From the NCBI GenBank assembly GCA_038496675.1, contig CM076652.1, forward strand, positions 5,968,877 through 6,032,876: a DNA stretch of 64,000 nt, written 5' to 3'. The DNA is from Rachycentron canadum. Its lineage: Eukaryota; Chordata; Actinopteri; Carangiformes; Rachycentridae. The notes under the pieces are model-generated. The model saw only the letters and a program-made list of their open reading frames with translations, had not been told where the DNA came from and did no database searches. The position numbers and the translations under genes are program-made. The stretch's first letter is position 1, and each line of letters starts with the position of its first letter. This document shows, one piece after another, positions 13,512 to 21,262 of the stretch.

Positions 13512-16500
13512 ACCTGCCAGACTCACTGGAGACCCCAGGAAGCAGGGCTAATATGTATAATGTGCAGCCACAAACACAGGGCTCTGCTCTCCCTGCACCA
13601 CAGTATCTCACAGTCCATCCTTCATAAGATTAATATGAGGCTGTGATATCAGAGCATTATTAATAATGAGTCACTGCTTGTGCCTCTAGTTAATGGCCTT
13701 ATTTTAATAATCACAGCAGACACAGACAAAATGAAGCAGTTTGGAAAAGCTTTTAACTGGTTGTCTCACCAATACAGTTTACAACTTTATTATATTTCTG
13801 CAAAAAGCAAAGTGTCATTTGATGTTTTTGATGCTGTGAATGAGTGTGAAGAAACTGAAGTTACCTCGCATGTCAGTCACTGTATTATTGGTCATCATAG
13901 CTCGACTGATGTACAGGTACGTTGTTATGGATTTTCTGTCAGTTCAGTTTGTTGTTAACAAAACCACTGACGCCCTAAAACAGATGAAGCCTTAAGGAGA
14001 GTATGACAGCATTAAAGCAGAGGATGAATGTGTCTCATCCCCCTATTTGTTGCATTCACCATTCAGGACGTCTTGACTACATGTATAACTTATTAAATGA
14101 ATGGCTTTTATTTTCATCGGTATATTTTTAGCCAATTGAATGATATCAGTTGTCTTATCTGTTGTCTCGTGTGATATTTGCTGTTGTCGTTATGTGACTG
14201 TGTCACAATCAATGCAAGTATTTTACTCTATTTTATTATTTCTTCTGTATTGTGGGTTTATGATGAAATGAAAACTGACTTTTAATCACACTGAAAAGAG
14301 CTGAAAATTAGCAGTAGCTTTACTCTGTGCAAAACAACAGTTTCGTATTTTGTACTGTTAAATTGCTTTGTCCCAATTGAATGAATAAATGAACTAAATA
14401 AAAAGCTCATGAATGTTGCTGCAGTGAAACTGATTATAAATCTATCGCAGAATGGGGCTGATAGAAGTAACACCAATGCTGCTAACGCAGGACTAAGAAT
14501 AACTGTGACTTTCCATCTGTTTGGGACAAATATTTGGGCCTAATGAGCCAAGATAAACTTGGAACGCCAAATAAACAAGGAGGAGAAAAGTGTTTAGGCT
14601 GATGATGAAAAAGTAGACAGAGTTGCAGGTGTGACTTTATGATTCATTCATGATTTACACACACATCTACAAATATTTATTTTATGAATAAGCAACACAA
14701 GAGGCTCCACTGTTCTTCTTTCTGCCTGCGTTGCAATTACATCATAATATTAATATTACGATTTCCACAGCAGCTGCCTGCTCCTTTCACTGTGGCATCA
14801 GATCAGCTGATGTTTCAGGGTGTTTTACGCCTTTATTTGATTAGCAGAGAGACAGGATATTGGGAGTGACCTGCAGGAAAGGGCAAGGTCTTGAGCCGGG
14901 TGTGTCTGCTCAGAACTCATGTGCCCCAATCATCGGTTTGCCCCAGATCAGCTGGTGAAAGAAGAGCCTTCATCCACGTAAAAACTCCTGCACAGGATAC
15001 ATGCGTGATTGTTGTCTTTGATTTCCACTGAATAAATTTGGTATTTTGATGCTCGTGAAGAAAAAAAATCTCCTTGCTGAACTGGTTTGAGATTTGTGGA
15101 CTGTGAACGTCATTAGTCTACATATGACTCACTTTGTGTTTATACAGAGCCTGTTTGCCTCCTGGGGATACATCTACATCTTATTGTTAGTTAAGAATGT
15201 TTTTTTTCTGCGGGATGCAAGATGATCTGGGTTTCACTTACTCAGCCACTGTTTTGTTGATGATGATATTAAAAATGATGAAGGTCCTTTGTTTTCCTCA
15301 TAGATCTGGGCTGTATGGTTCAGTACCGAGGAGCCAACAGGTAAGAGTCTTTGTTCTCTGTGTTCCTTTAGTCATCATCATCATCATCATCATTGTCATC
15401 ATCATCCTCACTTGTGGCCCCTCTGAGTCTCAGTCTCTGCTCTCTCAGGGCAGTGTACCGAGTGGCCAGCGTCCAGCCCGTCGTCAGCACCCACAGCTCT
15501 GTCTTGACTCGCTCCACCCCTCACCTCTCCTCCCTACCGCCTCATCTCCCTCCCTCCATCCCCCCTCCTCAGCACTCCCCCCAGCTATCCTCCCTCCCTC
15601 CCCCTGTGCCATCTCTGCACAGCCAGAGCTCCATGGCGGGCGGAGGTGACGGCTCCTCTCAGCCGCATCCACAACACGCGTACTCCCAGCACCATCTCCA
15701 CCTGCAGCCCAGCAGTCAGTCCGGTGCACAGCCTCAGTCCCTCCACCTGTCTCACTCCCAGCCAACGTCCCACTCACATTCCCAGTCCCTTTCATACTCC
15801 CAGCCCCGTTCCCAGACCCATACCCAACCTCCGTCTCAGTCTCAGCCCAACACCCCAGAGCAGAACGGCATCCTGGACTGGCTCCGCAAGCTTCGGCTCC
15901 ATAAGTACTACCCAGTCTTCAAACAGCTCACCATGGAGGAGGTGGGTCATTTCTTTTTACAAGACATGTAACGGAGAATAAGTGTCCTCATCATCCACTA
16001 AACCCAGATCTCTTCAAATTTAGTTTGTCTGCTTCTATTGAACATAATGTACTGAGATTGTTCCTGTTTCTACACACTCTGATTCTGTTTTCCTGCGCCA
16101 CCTCCAGTTCTTGGCGCTGACAGAGGAGGATTTAAACAAGTATGACTTGACCCAAGGAGCAAAGAAGAAACTCAAGACCCAGCTAGAGCTACAAAAGTCA
16201 GTAGAGTAAGCTACAAAACATCACACATCCAGTTTTATTTGCTTTTTTTTTTTTTTTTGTCGGAAACTGTTTATATACTCGGGGGGTGGTTGATGTGTTG
16301 CTTTATTCTGGCCAGTCGTGGGCAGTTTGAAAGAGAACAGTTTAGTCCTGTTTAGCGAGCAGATCCTCATTAGATCATCTTTGCTCATCATGTTACTGCG
16401 AACTCCACTGAGAGCAAAGCAGTTTCGGGTTTGACCTGGCATGAGTGAAGTGTCATTCTGTTGGACCCTACATCTGTGTGTCCCTTTGAAGCTTGTTTGC

Positions 16501-17122
16501 CAAGACTGTACATCCTCCCCAAAGCTCTGGATCCTCCAGCTCATCTGGAGAAAATTTACAAGAGCAGATTGAGCAGAACTGAGGGTGAAAAAAATCACTC
16601 AGAAATTTCTCCTAACAATTTGTTCTGCACTTTTCAAACCTTGTCCTTTTGCACTCTTTACATCTTGACTCGCAGATCAATTACAGATGGATTTGTTTTG
16701 TTCTAATAACAATTTTATCTAAGTCAATTGGCAAAATGAGTCTAAATACAAATTCATATATATGTACAATGCAACTTCAGATTGAAAACCCTGTCTGTGA
16801 AAACATTAATATAAGTGACTTCAGACTGCCTGTAGTGTAGATGTGTGTGTGTCTTTGTGTGGTAAAGTTAGCAGATGCTCTTTCCTATTAACGATTAACA
16901 GAGAGACCGATCAGCTGCTGATTTCACAGTGAATATAGAGCAGTAACGGCCTATAGGGTGTCAATGGTTAACTAACTGTAGGTGGGCCGCAGAGATAAGA
17001 TGTACTCACCAGGAGATAACCAACAGAAACACATGTAAAACTCACAATAACACTGACATGCAAGGAAATGCGCCTTCATGCTCCCTCTCCCTTAATTCAC
17101 ACGTACAAGTCACCCATGCATG

Positions 17123-17166
<44 letters not shown>

Positions 17167-20100
17167 GGCATTCCTCATATGTAAACCTGCTGTTACTATC
17201 TCTTAATCATCTTTCCATTCCCAGTATCAACAGGTTTCCATTTGACAGGTGACAAAATGTGTGTATTGTGTATCTGTGTGTGTGTGTGCATGCTTAAACA
17301 AGCTAGAAAATGGAAAGTTCCTGCAGTGGTTTTCCATGCGACGGGTTTGCAGATGTGTTTGTGAAGCAGCAGCTGGGATGCTGAGGAACATGTTGAGTGG
17401 ACACTGTCTCCCCCTCGTGGCCATTAAAGGATATTCTCTGAAAATCAGATAAAGTCAAACTTATAAAATCGTCCCACCGCCTCCTCCTTATGTTTATGCT
17501 AAAGTTTCCAGCCACAAACTAAAAATGCTCAATTAAACAACAGCCACAAAATGCATCAAACATCACTGAAGCTCCGACTTAATTCACTGTTTGGTAACAG
17601 ACTACTTTCCTTGGCAGTAAGCCTGTGTGTGTTCCCAGCAGGGAGATGAAAATGGAGAAGCGGTCCTGTAGCGGCATCGCCAGGGTGACGCCTTCCAGTC
17701 ACATGGGACCCTCGGCACACACCACCTCCACTGCAGGTAACGCAGCTGCTTAGTCTGCTCAGTGTCCTGCAGTCTGACACTGTGGTCGGCTCCTGGTGTG
17801 AAAGCATGTGTTTGTAATGGTTGTGAAACTTTTTGAATATTCACTGTCAATATCAATATTTCAGGAGAGCTGCGGGTGGAGGTGGATGCAGTGCTGCACC
17901 ATCACCCCGTCTCCACTGACAGCAGCTCATCCTCGGGTTACTCCAGCTCTTCCTGCTCCCCTCGGACCCCGCTCTGCTCTGACCCCACCTTCGACAGGAG
18001 CAGAGACCTTCACAGGCGTAAGTTTTCTAACTATTGCAGAGTAAAAACTGGAGACACTAGATGAGTTTTAGAGGAGTAATGACAGCTGTGGGCCTGAAAG
18101 GTGATTTTTCCCATGATTCTCCATTCTCATTATAACATTAATTAGGATAGTTTAGAGGATTATGGGATGATTTTGTTTGATTGATTTTTCCAGAAATTTG
18201 TCAATTTTTATTGAGTCAAATCAAAAAAATATCAAAAATAAAATCTATAACATGGGTTTGGGTGGTTTCTCCCCTGAATCACAGATATACAGCTCTATAG
18301 AAATGACAGTGACCTTTGACCTTTGTCTAAAGTCTAAACAGTTTGTCCTTGAGTCCAGGTAAATGTTTGTAGCAAATTGTATTGTATTCACAAGATCAAA
18401 ACAATGTTTTGTAAGGTCGCAGTGACATTGACCTTTGACCTTTGACCAACAAAGTCTGATGAGTTCATCTTTGAGTCTGAGTGAATTTTTGTGCCAAAGT
18501 GTTTTTGAGACATCGTGTCCACAAGAATGGGATGATGTACGTACGCTGTGGCTGAAGCAGTTTGTTTCACTAGAACTTATGGAAAAAAAAATATTGTGCA
18601 TCTTCAAAAAAACATTCTGGATATTATGCACTTTTTTTTAAAAAAATCTCACTCACTCCTAGTTTCGTCTATCTGACATTCAGTGGCAGCATATTTACAG
18701 ATGCTGCACAGCTCTAAACCGCCCTGTTGTTTCAGGTGTGTCAGGTCCAGAAGCAGCAGGAGGGGGTCCAGAGAAGGACCGGTCCTGCCTCTTCATCCTG
18801 AACTCCAGCTGCCCCTCAGGCTCCAGTCGGCCCACAGCCCAGGTTCTGCCCGTCCAAACCGATCCCGCTCCTCCCCTCCCTCCCTCTGGCTCCTCCCAGC
18901 TCCCCTTTGGTCTCCCGCAGTCTCCCTTCCACCCGCAGCAGGCCAGCTACCAGCAGACCTTGCTTTCCCCGGTCTCAAACCCAGCACGTATCCTCACCTC
19001 CCCGCGGAAGCCCCGACCCCCTCCGCTGTGCATGGATGACAGGACTAAGCCTCTAGGCTCGGGTCTGCCTGGAGCTGCTGCAGGCTTCAGCCCAGGGCTC
19101 AGTGTGGGGATGGGGGTGAGGCTGGAGACCCTGTTCCCTGGGCTGAGCATGGACGGCCCCTCTGCTCTCCAGGACTCGGTGGTTTGCCGTGGCCTGGCAG
19201 GAGGAGCTGTGGGTCTGATGGTCGAAACCAGTTCTGCTCTGACCTCCACCTCCAACAGCCTCCACCATGTCTCCCACCCGCCCCTCCACTTCCACCTCTC
19301 CTCCTCGTCTTCATCCCCCTCTCCATCTGGATACTACACTTACCCTCCTACCTCCTCTTCCTCTTCCTCCTCCTTCTCGTCTTTCTCCTCCTCCTGTCCC
19401 TCCACGAAGTCGGGCTCACAGTCTGCAAGCTCCAGCTTTGTTTCCATGGCAACCGCCAGCAGTGTTCCCGTGGCTGCGGTACCTGGCAACACTTACTACC
19501 CTCCCCAGCCGACCTCCAGCCCCTCCCCTTCCCCGTCCGCTGCCTCCTCATTGGATCAAAGTCCAGGTCACTCCACCTCTGTGTGTGTTTGCAGCTCCTG
19601 CGGTTGTCAGGGGAACTGCGGCACCTATGGGGCGTTGCCTGGATATGCTGCAGCCGGCTACCTGCAGCCGTTCTCCGCGGGGCCCTCCCTCTTTACTCTA
19701 GGTCCTCTGCTTCATCTCAGCCCCCTGTTAGCTTCCTCCAGCGCTGCTGGCACCGGAGCCACACCCTTCTCCTACCCAATGATGATGCCTCCGCCCCTCT
19801 ACCGCCACAGCCATGTGTCACATGATCAACAGCAAGGTTTCAGCTTCTACCAGCCCCATGGCAGCATGGGGATTGGAGGCCAGAAACGGGCAGCAGGGAG
19901 TCTGTCATGTTACAACTGTGGTGCCAACGGACACAGAGCAGAGGACTGCAAACAGCCGCCCATGGACTCAGCACAGCAAGGTGAGTTAGTATGAATGAAT
20001 TTAAATTGGCATGTGAACAATTACACGACCTGTCCAGGGTGTAGCCCGCCTTTGTCGTATCTCAGCTGGGATTGGCTCCAGCCCACCCACGGCTCTGATG

Positions 20101-21262
20101 GATAAGCGATATAGATAATGGATGGATGGACAATTACACCTGCAAAATAAACATTACTTGCTCATTCTATATTTAAATGACATGCTAAAAGGCTAAAATT
20201 TGTCTAGTCATCTGTTATCATACATCTCATTTGGCCTTTAGTTTTCATCAAGAGGACACTTTAATTTCCGGATGTCCATCATTTTAGATGATGTGTAAAA
20301 ATTAAAGACGTTTTAAACTGCTCACATGCTCATTTTCAAGTTTTCAAGTACAAATTAATGGACTATCATTGGTGGAAACATCTGTAAATGGGGTCACATG
20401 ATGGGATGAAAAAACCTTTTTTAGTTTGTATTTTTTAAATGATTTTAATGTATTATACAGTATAGATATAAAGTAATGAAACAGCAGTATCAGTTGACAA
20501 ATTTGATAATGCTATTTAAACTTTTTCTCTTTTTAATTCAAATGAAAAGTTAATTTATTAAGTTATTTTGTAATTCATTTACATTAATACATTGTAAATG
20601 TATGCAAATGTAAATTACATTAATTAATTAATTTTTATTATGACATGAAAATATATTTGTTTTGCCAAAGAATATAAAAGAAACTAATGGTCAAAGGCAA
20701 ATATAACAACAATAATTATAATTAATGTTAATGATTAAACACTGAATAAATCACTAAATAAGTTTTGAACAGGCTGTTATTATTATTAAGTTATTTTTGT
20801 ATTTTAATTATTAAGTTTTCTGCAAGGTAATATATCAGTTTGACTGAACGACCAGTTCAAACCAGTAAGAGAAAATGACAACACAAAAACCACAGGGTGG
20901 TCCACTGATTTAATTTAATTAAAACTGTATCTTCCGCTTTTTTAAATTTTTACATTAAAAAAAAAATACAAAAAGTAAAATAGGAGATTCGTTTTATCCC
21001 GAACACTTAATTAACAGAAGAGGTTTTTTATCTTGTCACACCATATCACAATATGGCAAAGATCTTAAACTCTACTTTACGTCAAACTAAATTCTACACA
21101 CATCAGAGCAAATTTTTAACTGTTATAGAAATTTTAATAATTTTAAACCTCTTAAATTTGAGTTTAAACACTGTCAGGAACTGTATTTGTCTGTTGTGTT
21201 TCACAGGGATGTTTCGGCTGAAGTACACTCCTCACTCTGACAGTAAGGACTCAGGGGACTAA
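459..21262 (+). CDS. zcchc14: zcchc14, zinc finger CCHC-type containing 14 (3' thirteen coding exons, 5' part off window)
   Basis: Thirteen exons join in frame: 459-677, 6846-7080, 11555-11625, 11770-11841, 12047-12114, 12648-12826, 15304-15340, 15449-15941, 16108-16205, 17642-17736, 17865-18017, 18736-19980 and 21207-21262, giving 1006 codons and a TAA stop. Seen in the product: a His/Cys-rich start, a proline run, a PX-like region (window residues about 145-245), a Gln/Ser/His-rich stretch, a SAM domain (about 433-487, NGILDWLRKLRLHKYYPVFK), a Ser/Pro-rich region, and a CCHC knuckle (965-978) followed by the family's short FRLKY tail. Mammalian ZCCHC14 is a cytoplasmic RNA-binding adaptor whose SAM domain, like Smaug/Vts1, reads a CNGGN pentaloop and recruits TENT4A/B for mixed tailing and mRNA stabilisation; that this fish protein does the same is inference. 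The paralogue ZCCHC2 is the main alternative, but the SAM sequence and the C-terminal tail fit ZCCHC14. The N-terminal exons lie left of base 1, and further small exons in the large introns cannot be excluded. Confidence 0.93.
3170..3450. repeat. dispersed percomorph repeat, copy 1
   Basis: The stretch GCTACCCATCAACACTGAAGG...ACACAGACAAAGTT, with TTAGCAGCTAAACAGTCAGA and 'CTCAGGAGTTGGTG' downstream, resembles a common repeat of spiny-rayed fish. A partial second copy lies at 3855-3925. Family not assigned. Confidence 0.55.
3855..3925. repeat. dispersed percomorph repeat, copy 2 (fragment)
   Basis: Shares GCTACCCATCAACACTGAA and GGCACACAGACAAAGTT, and the preceding TTTTGTTGCAGAC, with 3215-3265, so the two fragments are directly repeated about 660 bp apart. 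Confidence 0.6.
3950..4215. repeat. dispersed percomorph repeat ('AACATGGCGGTGCAACAT' type)
   Basis: GGGCTACTGTAGCCCTGAAC, AACATGGCGGTGCAACAT, CCTATGTAGATATGAAGGGC and ACACTGGTCCTTATC occur in the order seen in a very common non-autonomous fish repeat. Assigned from recognition, not from a search. Confidence 0.6.
4215..4335. repeat. AAGTA-type dispersed repeat fragment
   Basis: AAAGTAACCAGTAACTAGAG, GATAAATGTCGTGGTA and CCTCAAAATTGTA match the hAT-like fish repeat represented more fully at 61545-61905. Confidence 0.5.
4986..5061. repeat. (TG)38 microsatellite
   Basis: 76 uninterrupted bases of TG in a zcchc14 intron, the longest pure dinucleotide tract in the window. Confidence 0.98.
5956..6120 (+). 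repeat. tRNA-derived SINE, fish type
   Basis: GATGGCTGAATGGTTGGGGC (tRNA-like A-box region), a degenerate B-box region, CTTTGCTACATGTTGTTC, CCTGTCCCTCTCCACTGTCC and the tail ATAAATAAAGGCAAAATGC are in the order of a common percomorph SINE. A second degraded copy is at 55128-55235. Confidence 0.7.
6846..7080 (+). CDS. zcchc14: zcchc14 exon, proline-rich linker
   Basis: 235 nt from an acceptor ctccag to the donor AAAAG|GTGAGC, phase 0 to 1. The frame reads SQTREASTTSGPGSG and then a run dominated by proline (encoded about 6940-7012), ending THQGKAGK. The last codons join the next exon to give KVVIERVVLRGV. The vertebrate counterpart is a poorly conserved Ser-rich linker, so the proline tract may be a fish feature. 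Two longer overlapping plus-strand frames here are shadows. Confidence 0.78.
7405..7755. repeat. GT-rich minisatellite abutting an assembly gap
   Basis: Imperfect tandem array in which GTATGGGTGTGTGAGTAGGG recurs at least six times at spacings of about 34-65 bp, separated by GT runs and TATGTGTGGGTG variants. Long His/Thr frames across it are repeat artefacts. Confidence 0.9.
7756..8081. other. assembly gap (326 N)
   Basis: Unsequenced bases inside the repeat array; the true length is unknown. Confidence 1.
8082..8208. repeat. compound CA / TA / GA tract
   Basis: Pure CA (8083-8102), then alternating TA with CATA interruptions (8103-8174), then GA (8175-8207). The switch from GT-rich before the gap to CA-rich after it suggests an inversion or collapsed palindrome inside the Ns. 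Confidence 0.95.
8209..8245 (-). repeat. LINE-type 3' tail
   Basis: The minus strand reads AATTTCCCTTGGGATAAATA AAGT followed by (TC)n, the characteristic end of fish Rex1-like non-LTR retrotransposons. Only the tail was recognised. Confidence 0.5.
8640..9110. repeat. dispersed fish repeat ('TTTATTTGTATAGAGCCAGTTC' type)
   Basis: Ordered motifs: AATTTTTATTTGTATAGAGC, GTTTGTCTCAAGGCTCT, CAATTCCCACCAAGAGCAAG, CTTGTTGACAGTGG, CTGGGTGGACGCCGCCTGCC and a GAGAGAGAG run. The adjoining GAGGAACATGTTTGTTTGGT (8963-8982) recurs at 12325-12344. Confidence 0.6.
9532..9656. repeat. inverted (AC)n / (GT)n pair
   Basis: A 47-bp AC tract (9532-9578), a short unique spacer containing TGGTCTTAATAAA, then a 63-bp GT tract with three GAGTGT interruptions. 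The two arms are complementary and could pair over about 45 bp. Confidence 0.95.
9735..9850. repeat. AAT-rich tract and 'ACAAAGTGCTTTACAA' repeat fragment
   Basis: AATAATATTAATGCTAATAA followed by GCACTTTTCTTAACAATATT and ACAAAGTGCTTTACAAAAG, a common fish LINE/SINE-type end. Confidence 0.5.
10675..10800. repeat. 'TTTATTTATGTGGCACCTTT' repeat fragment
   Basis: CCATTTTATTTATGTGGCAC followed by GCAATTAAAAGTTCTTTACA matches the same class of dispersed repeat as 9735-9850. Confidence 0.5.
11555..11625 (+). CDS. zcchc14: zcchc14 exon, start of PX-like region
   Basis: 71 nt, phase 1 to 0, acceptor ctttcag and donor GAG|GTCAGT. It encodes VIERVVLRGVTHKSEDTSEY followed by VFE, which lines up with the VEKIDLKGLSHTK...CSFEV segment of mammalian ZCCHC14. 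This is the first strongly conserved block in the window. Confidence 0.9.
11770..11841 (+). CDS. zcchc14: zcchc14 exon, PX-like region
   Basis: Exactly 24 codons, acceptor ccaccag and donor CCCAG|GTCAGG. The peptide VSWSDGFMLNVVRTQQEVTE and then LLSQ continues the previous exon; the 'SWSD' and 'EVTELL' positions match the mammalian 'LWSDSS...EVTEFI'. Confidence 0.9.
12047..12114 (+). CDS. zcchc14: zcchc14 exon, PX-like region
   Basis: 68 nt, phase 0 to 2, acceptor tctctaag and donor CCCAG|GTTTGT. It encodes LSQAFPDEGVEKFLPQSIEL and then DP, paralogous to LCQLYPEENLEKLIPCLAG in mammals. Confidence 0.9.
12283..12415. repeat. second copy of the 'GGAACATGTTTGTTTGGTACAAG' repeat
   Basis: AAGGAACATGTTTGTTTGGT with downstream ATCATAAAAATCAAAATGAT parallels 8959-9060. 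It sits immediately upstream of a SINE, so the two may be one composite insertion. Confidence 0.55.
12421..12592 (+). repeat. tRNA-derived SINE ('GTGGTTAGCACTGTCGCCT' type), internally deleted
   Basis: CAGTGGTTAGCACTGTCGCC (A-box part), then CCTCCTCCCACGGTCTAAAC, AGGTTAATTGGTGACTCTGA, ATTGCCTGTAGGTGTGAAAG and GTTGGCCCTGTGATAATCTG. The B-box region between the first two blocks is missing. It ends about 55 bp before a zcchc14 exon. Confidence 0.8.
12648..12826 (+). CDS. zcchc14: zcchc14 exon, end of PX-like region and Ser/Pro linker
   Basis: 179 nt, phase 2 to 1, acceptor cacccag and donor TCTA|GTAAGT. It begins RSLTALPCHVLQHHSVQLFF, matching the mammalian RYLASLPSHVLKNDHVRRFL, and then becomes a Ser/Pro/Leu-rich disordered stretch. 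A SINE copy ends only about 55 bp upstream of its acceptor. Confidence 0.88.
12827..15303 (+). other. zcchc14 intron
   Basis: A 2.5 kb intron with purine-rich sequence at 13020-13110, compound GT/GC repeats at 13286-13360, a pure GT tract at 13463-13510, and otherwise AT-rich unique-looking DNA. The acceptor is tcctcatag at 15303. Confidence 0.6.
13286..13510. repeat. compound GT/GCGT and GT microsatellites
   Basis: GT with three GCGT-like units (13286-13360), a unique spacer, then a pure 48-bp GT tract (13463-13510). Confidence 0.9.
15304..15340 (+). CDS. zcchc14: zcchc14 37-nt microexon
   Basis: A very short exon, phase 1 to 2, between tcctcatag and CAACAG|GTAAGA, encoding NLGCMVQYRGANR across its junctions. 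It is supported by strong sites on both sides and by frame: only with these 37 bases does the preceding exon join the next in the frame that contains the SAM domain. Confidence 0.8.
15449..15941 (+). CDS. zcchc14: zcchc14 exon, Gln/Ser/His/Pro-rich stretch and first half of SAM domain
   Basis: 493 nt, phase 2 to 0, acceptor ctctctcag and donor GAG|GTGGGT. The first 130 codons are a low-complexity region rich in S, Q, H and P (for example SHSQSLSYSQPRSQTHTQPP). The exon ends with EQNGILDWLRKLRLHKYY and PVFKQLTMEE, the first helices of the SAM domain, nearly identical to the mammalian protein. Confidence 0.95.
16108..16205 (+). CDS. zcchc14: zcchc14 exon, second half of SAM domain
   Basis: 98 nt, phase 0 to 2, acceptor cctccag and donor GTAGA|GTAAGC. 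It encodes FLALTEEDLNKYDLTQGAKK and then KLKTQLELQKSV. The basic 'GAKKKLKTQL' helix is the face that contacts RNA hairpins in Smaug-type SAM domains. Confidence 0.95.
16206..17641 (+). other. zcchc14 intron
   Basis: A 1.4 kb intron with a T-run at 16241-16258 and a (CA)n at 17129-17164. It ends in a tandem CAGCAG acceptor at 17636-17641. Confidence 0.6.
17129..17164. repeat. (CA)18 microsatellite
   Basis: Uninterrupted CA in a zcchc14 intron. Confidence 0.95.
17642..17736 (+). CDS. zcchc14: zcchc14 exon, linker after SAM domain
   Basis: 95 nt, phase 2 to 1, donor TGCAG|GTAACG. It encodes EMKMEKRSCSGIARVTPSSH and then MGPSAHTTSTA, clearly homologous to the mammalian 'GVARVPPTSHVGP' segment. 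Using the upstream half of the CAGCAG acceptor would add one residue. Confidence 0.92.
17865..18017 (+). CDS. zcchc14: zcchc14 exon, ELRVEV segment
   Basis: 153 nt, phase 1 to 1, acceptor atatttcag and donor AGGC|GTAAGT. It starts GELRVEVDAVLHHHPVSTDS and continues with serine runs, matching the mammalian 'AAELRVEVEQP...SSSEYSSSSSS'. Confidence 0.92.
18018..18735 (+). other. zcchc14 intron containing a nuclear-receptor-site repeat
   Basis: A 0.7 kb intron. About 18295-18545 is a copy of a dispersed fish repeat built around TGACCTTTGACC. The acceptor is ttgtttcag at 18735. Confidence 0.65.
18295..18545. repeat. dispersed repeat carrying TGACCTTTGACC motifs, copy 1
   Basis: Two internal units, each with GTGACCTTTGACC-like cores, 'GAGTCTGAGTGAATTTTTGTGCC' type sequence and an end resembling CACAAGAATGGGATG. 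The same arrangement recurs at 52310-52565 and is common in fish genomes. Confidence 0.65.
18736..19980 (+). CDS. zcchc14: zcchc14 large exon, Ser/Pro-rich region and CCHC zinc knuckle
   Basis: 1245 nt, phase 1 to 1, acceptor tgtttcag and donor GCAAG|GTGAGT. Conserved anchors are SRPTAQVLPVQTD near the start, a serine-rich middle, the Cys/Gly motif VCVCSSCGCQGNCGTYG, and the knuckle CYNCGANGHRAEDC with exact C-X2-C-X4-H-X4-C spacing (19908-19949), followed by KQPPMD. Long open frames in the other registers over this GC-rich exon are shadows. Confidence 0.96.
19981..21206 (+). other. zcchc14 last intron
   Basis: A 1.2 kb very AT-rich intron holding a SINE/L2-type tail at 20025-20131. The acceptor is gtttcacag at 21206. 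Confidence 0.65.
20025..20131 (+). repeat. SINE/L2-type 3' tail with (ATGG)n
   Basis: CCTGTCCAGGGTGTAGCCCG, CTCAGCTGGGATTGGCTCCA and GATAATGGATGGATGGA form the conserved 3' module shared by fish L2-type LINEs and their SINEs. Confidence 0.75.
21207..21262 (+). CDS. zcchc14: zcchc14 terminal coding exon
   Basis: 56 nt from acceptor tttcacag to the stop TAA. It encodes MFRLKYTPHSDSKDSGD after a split glycine codon, the conserved C-terminal tail of the family (mammalian FRLKYAPPAESLDSTD). Confidence 0.95.

Noticed and set aside
13225..13646. Overlapping plus-strand frames over GT repeats
   Set aside because: Same repeat artefact, within a zcchc14 intron.
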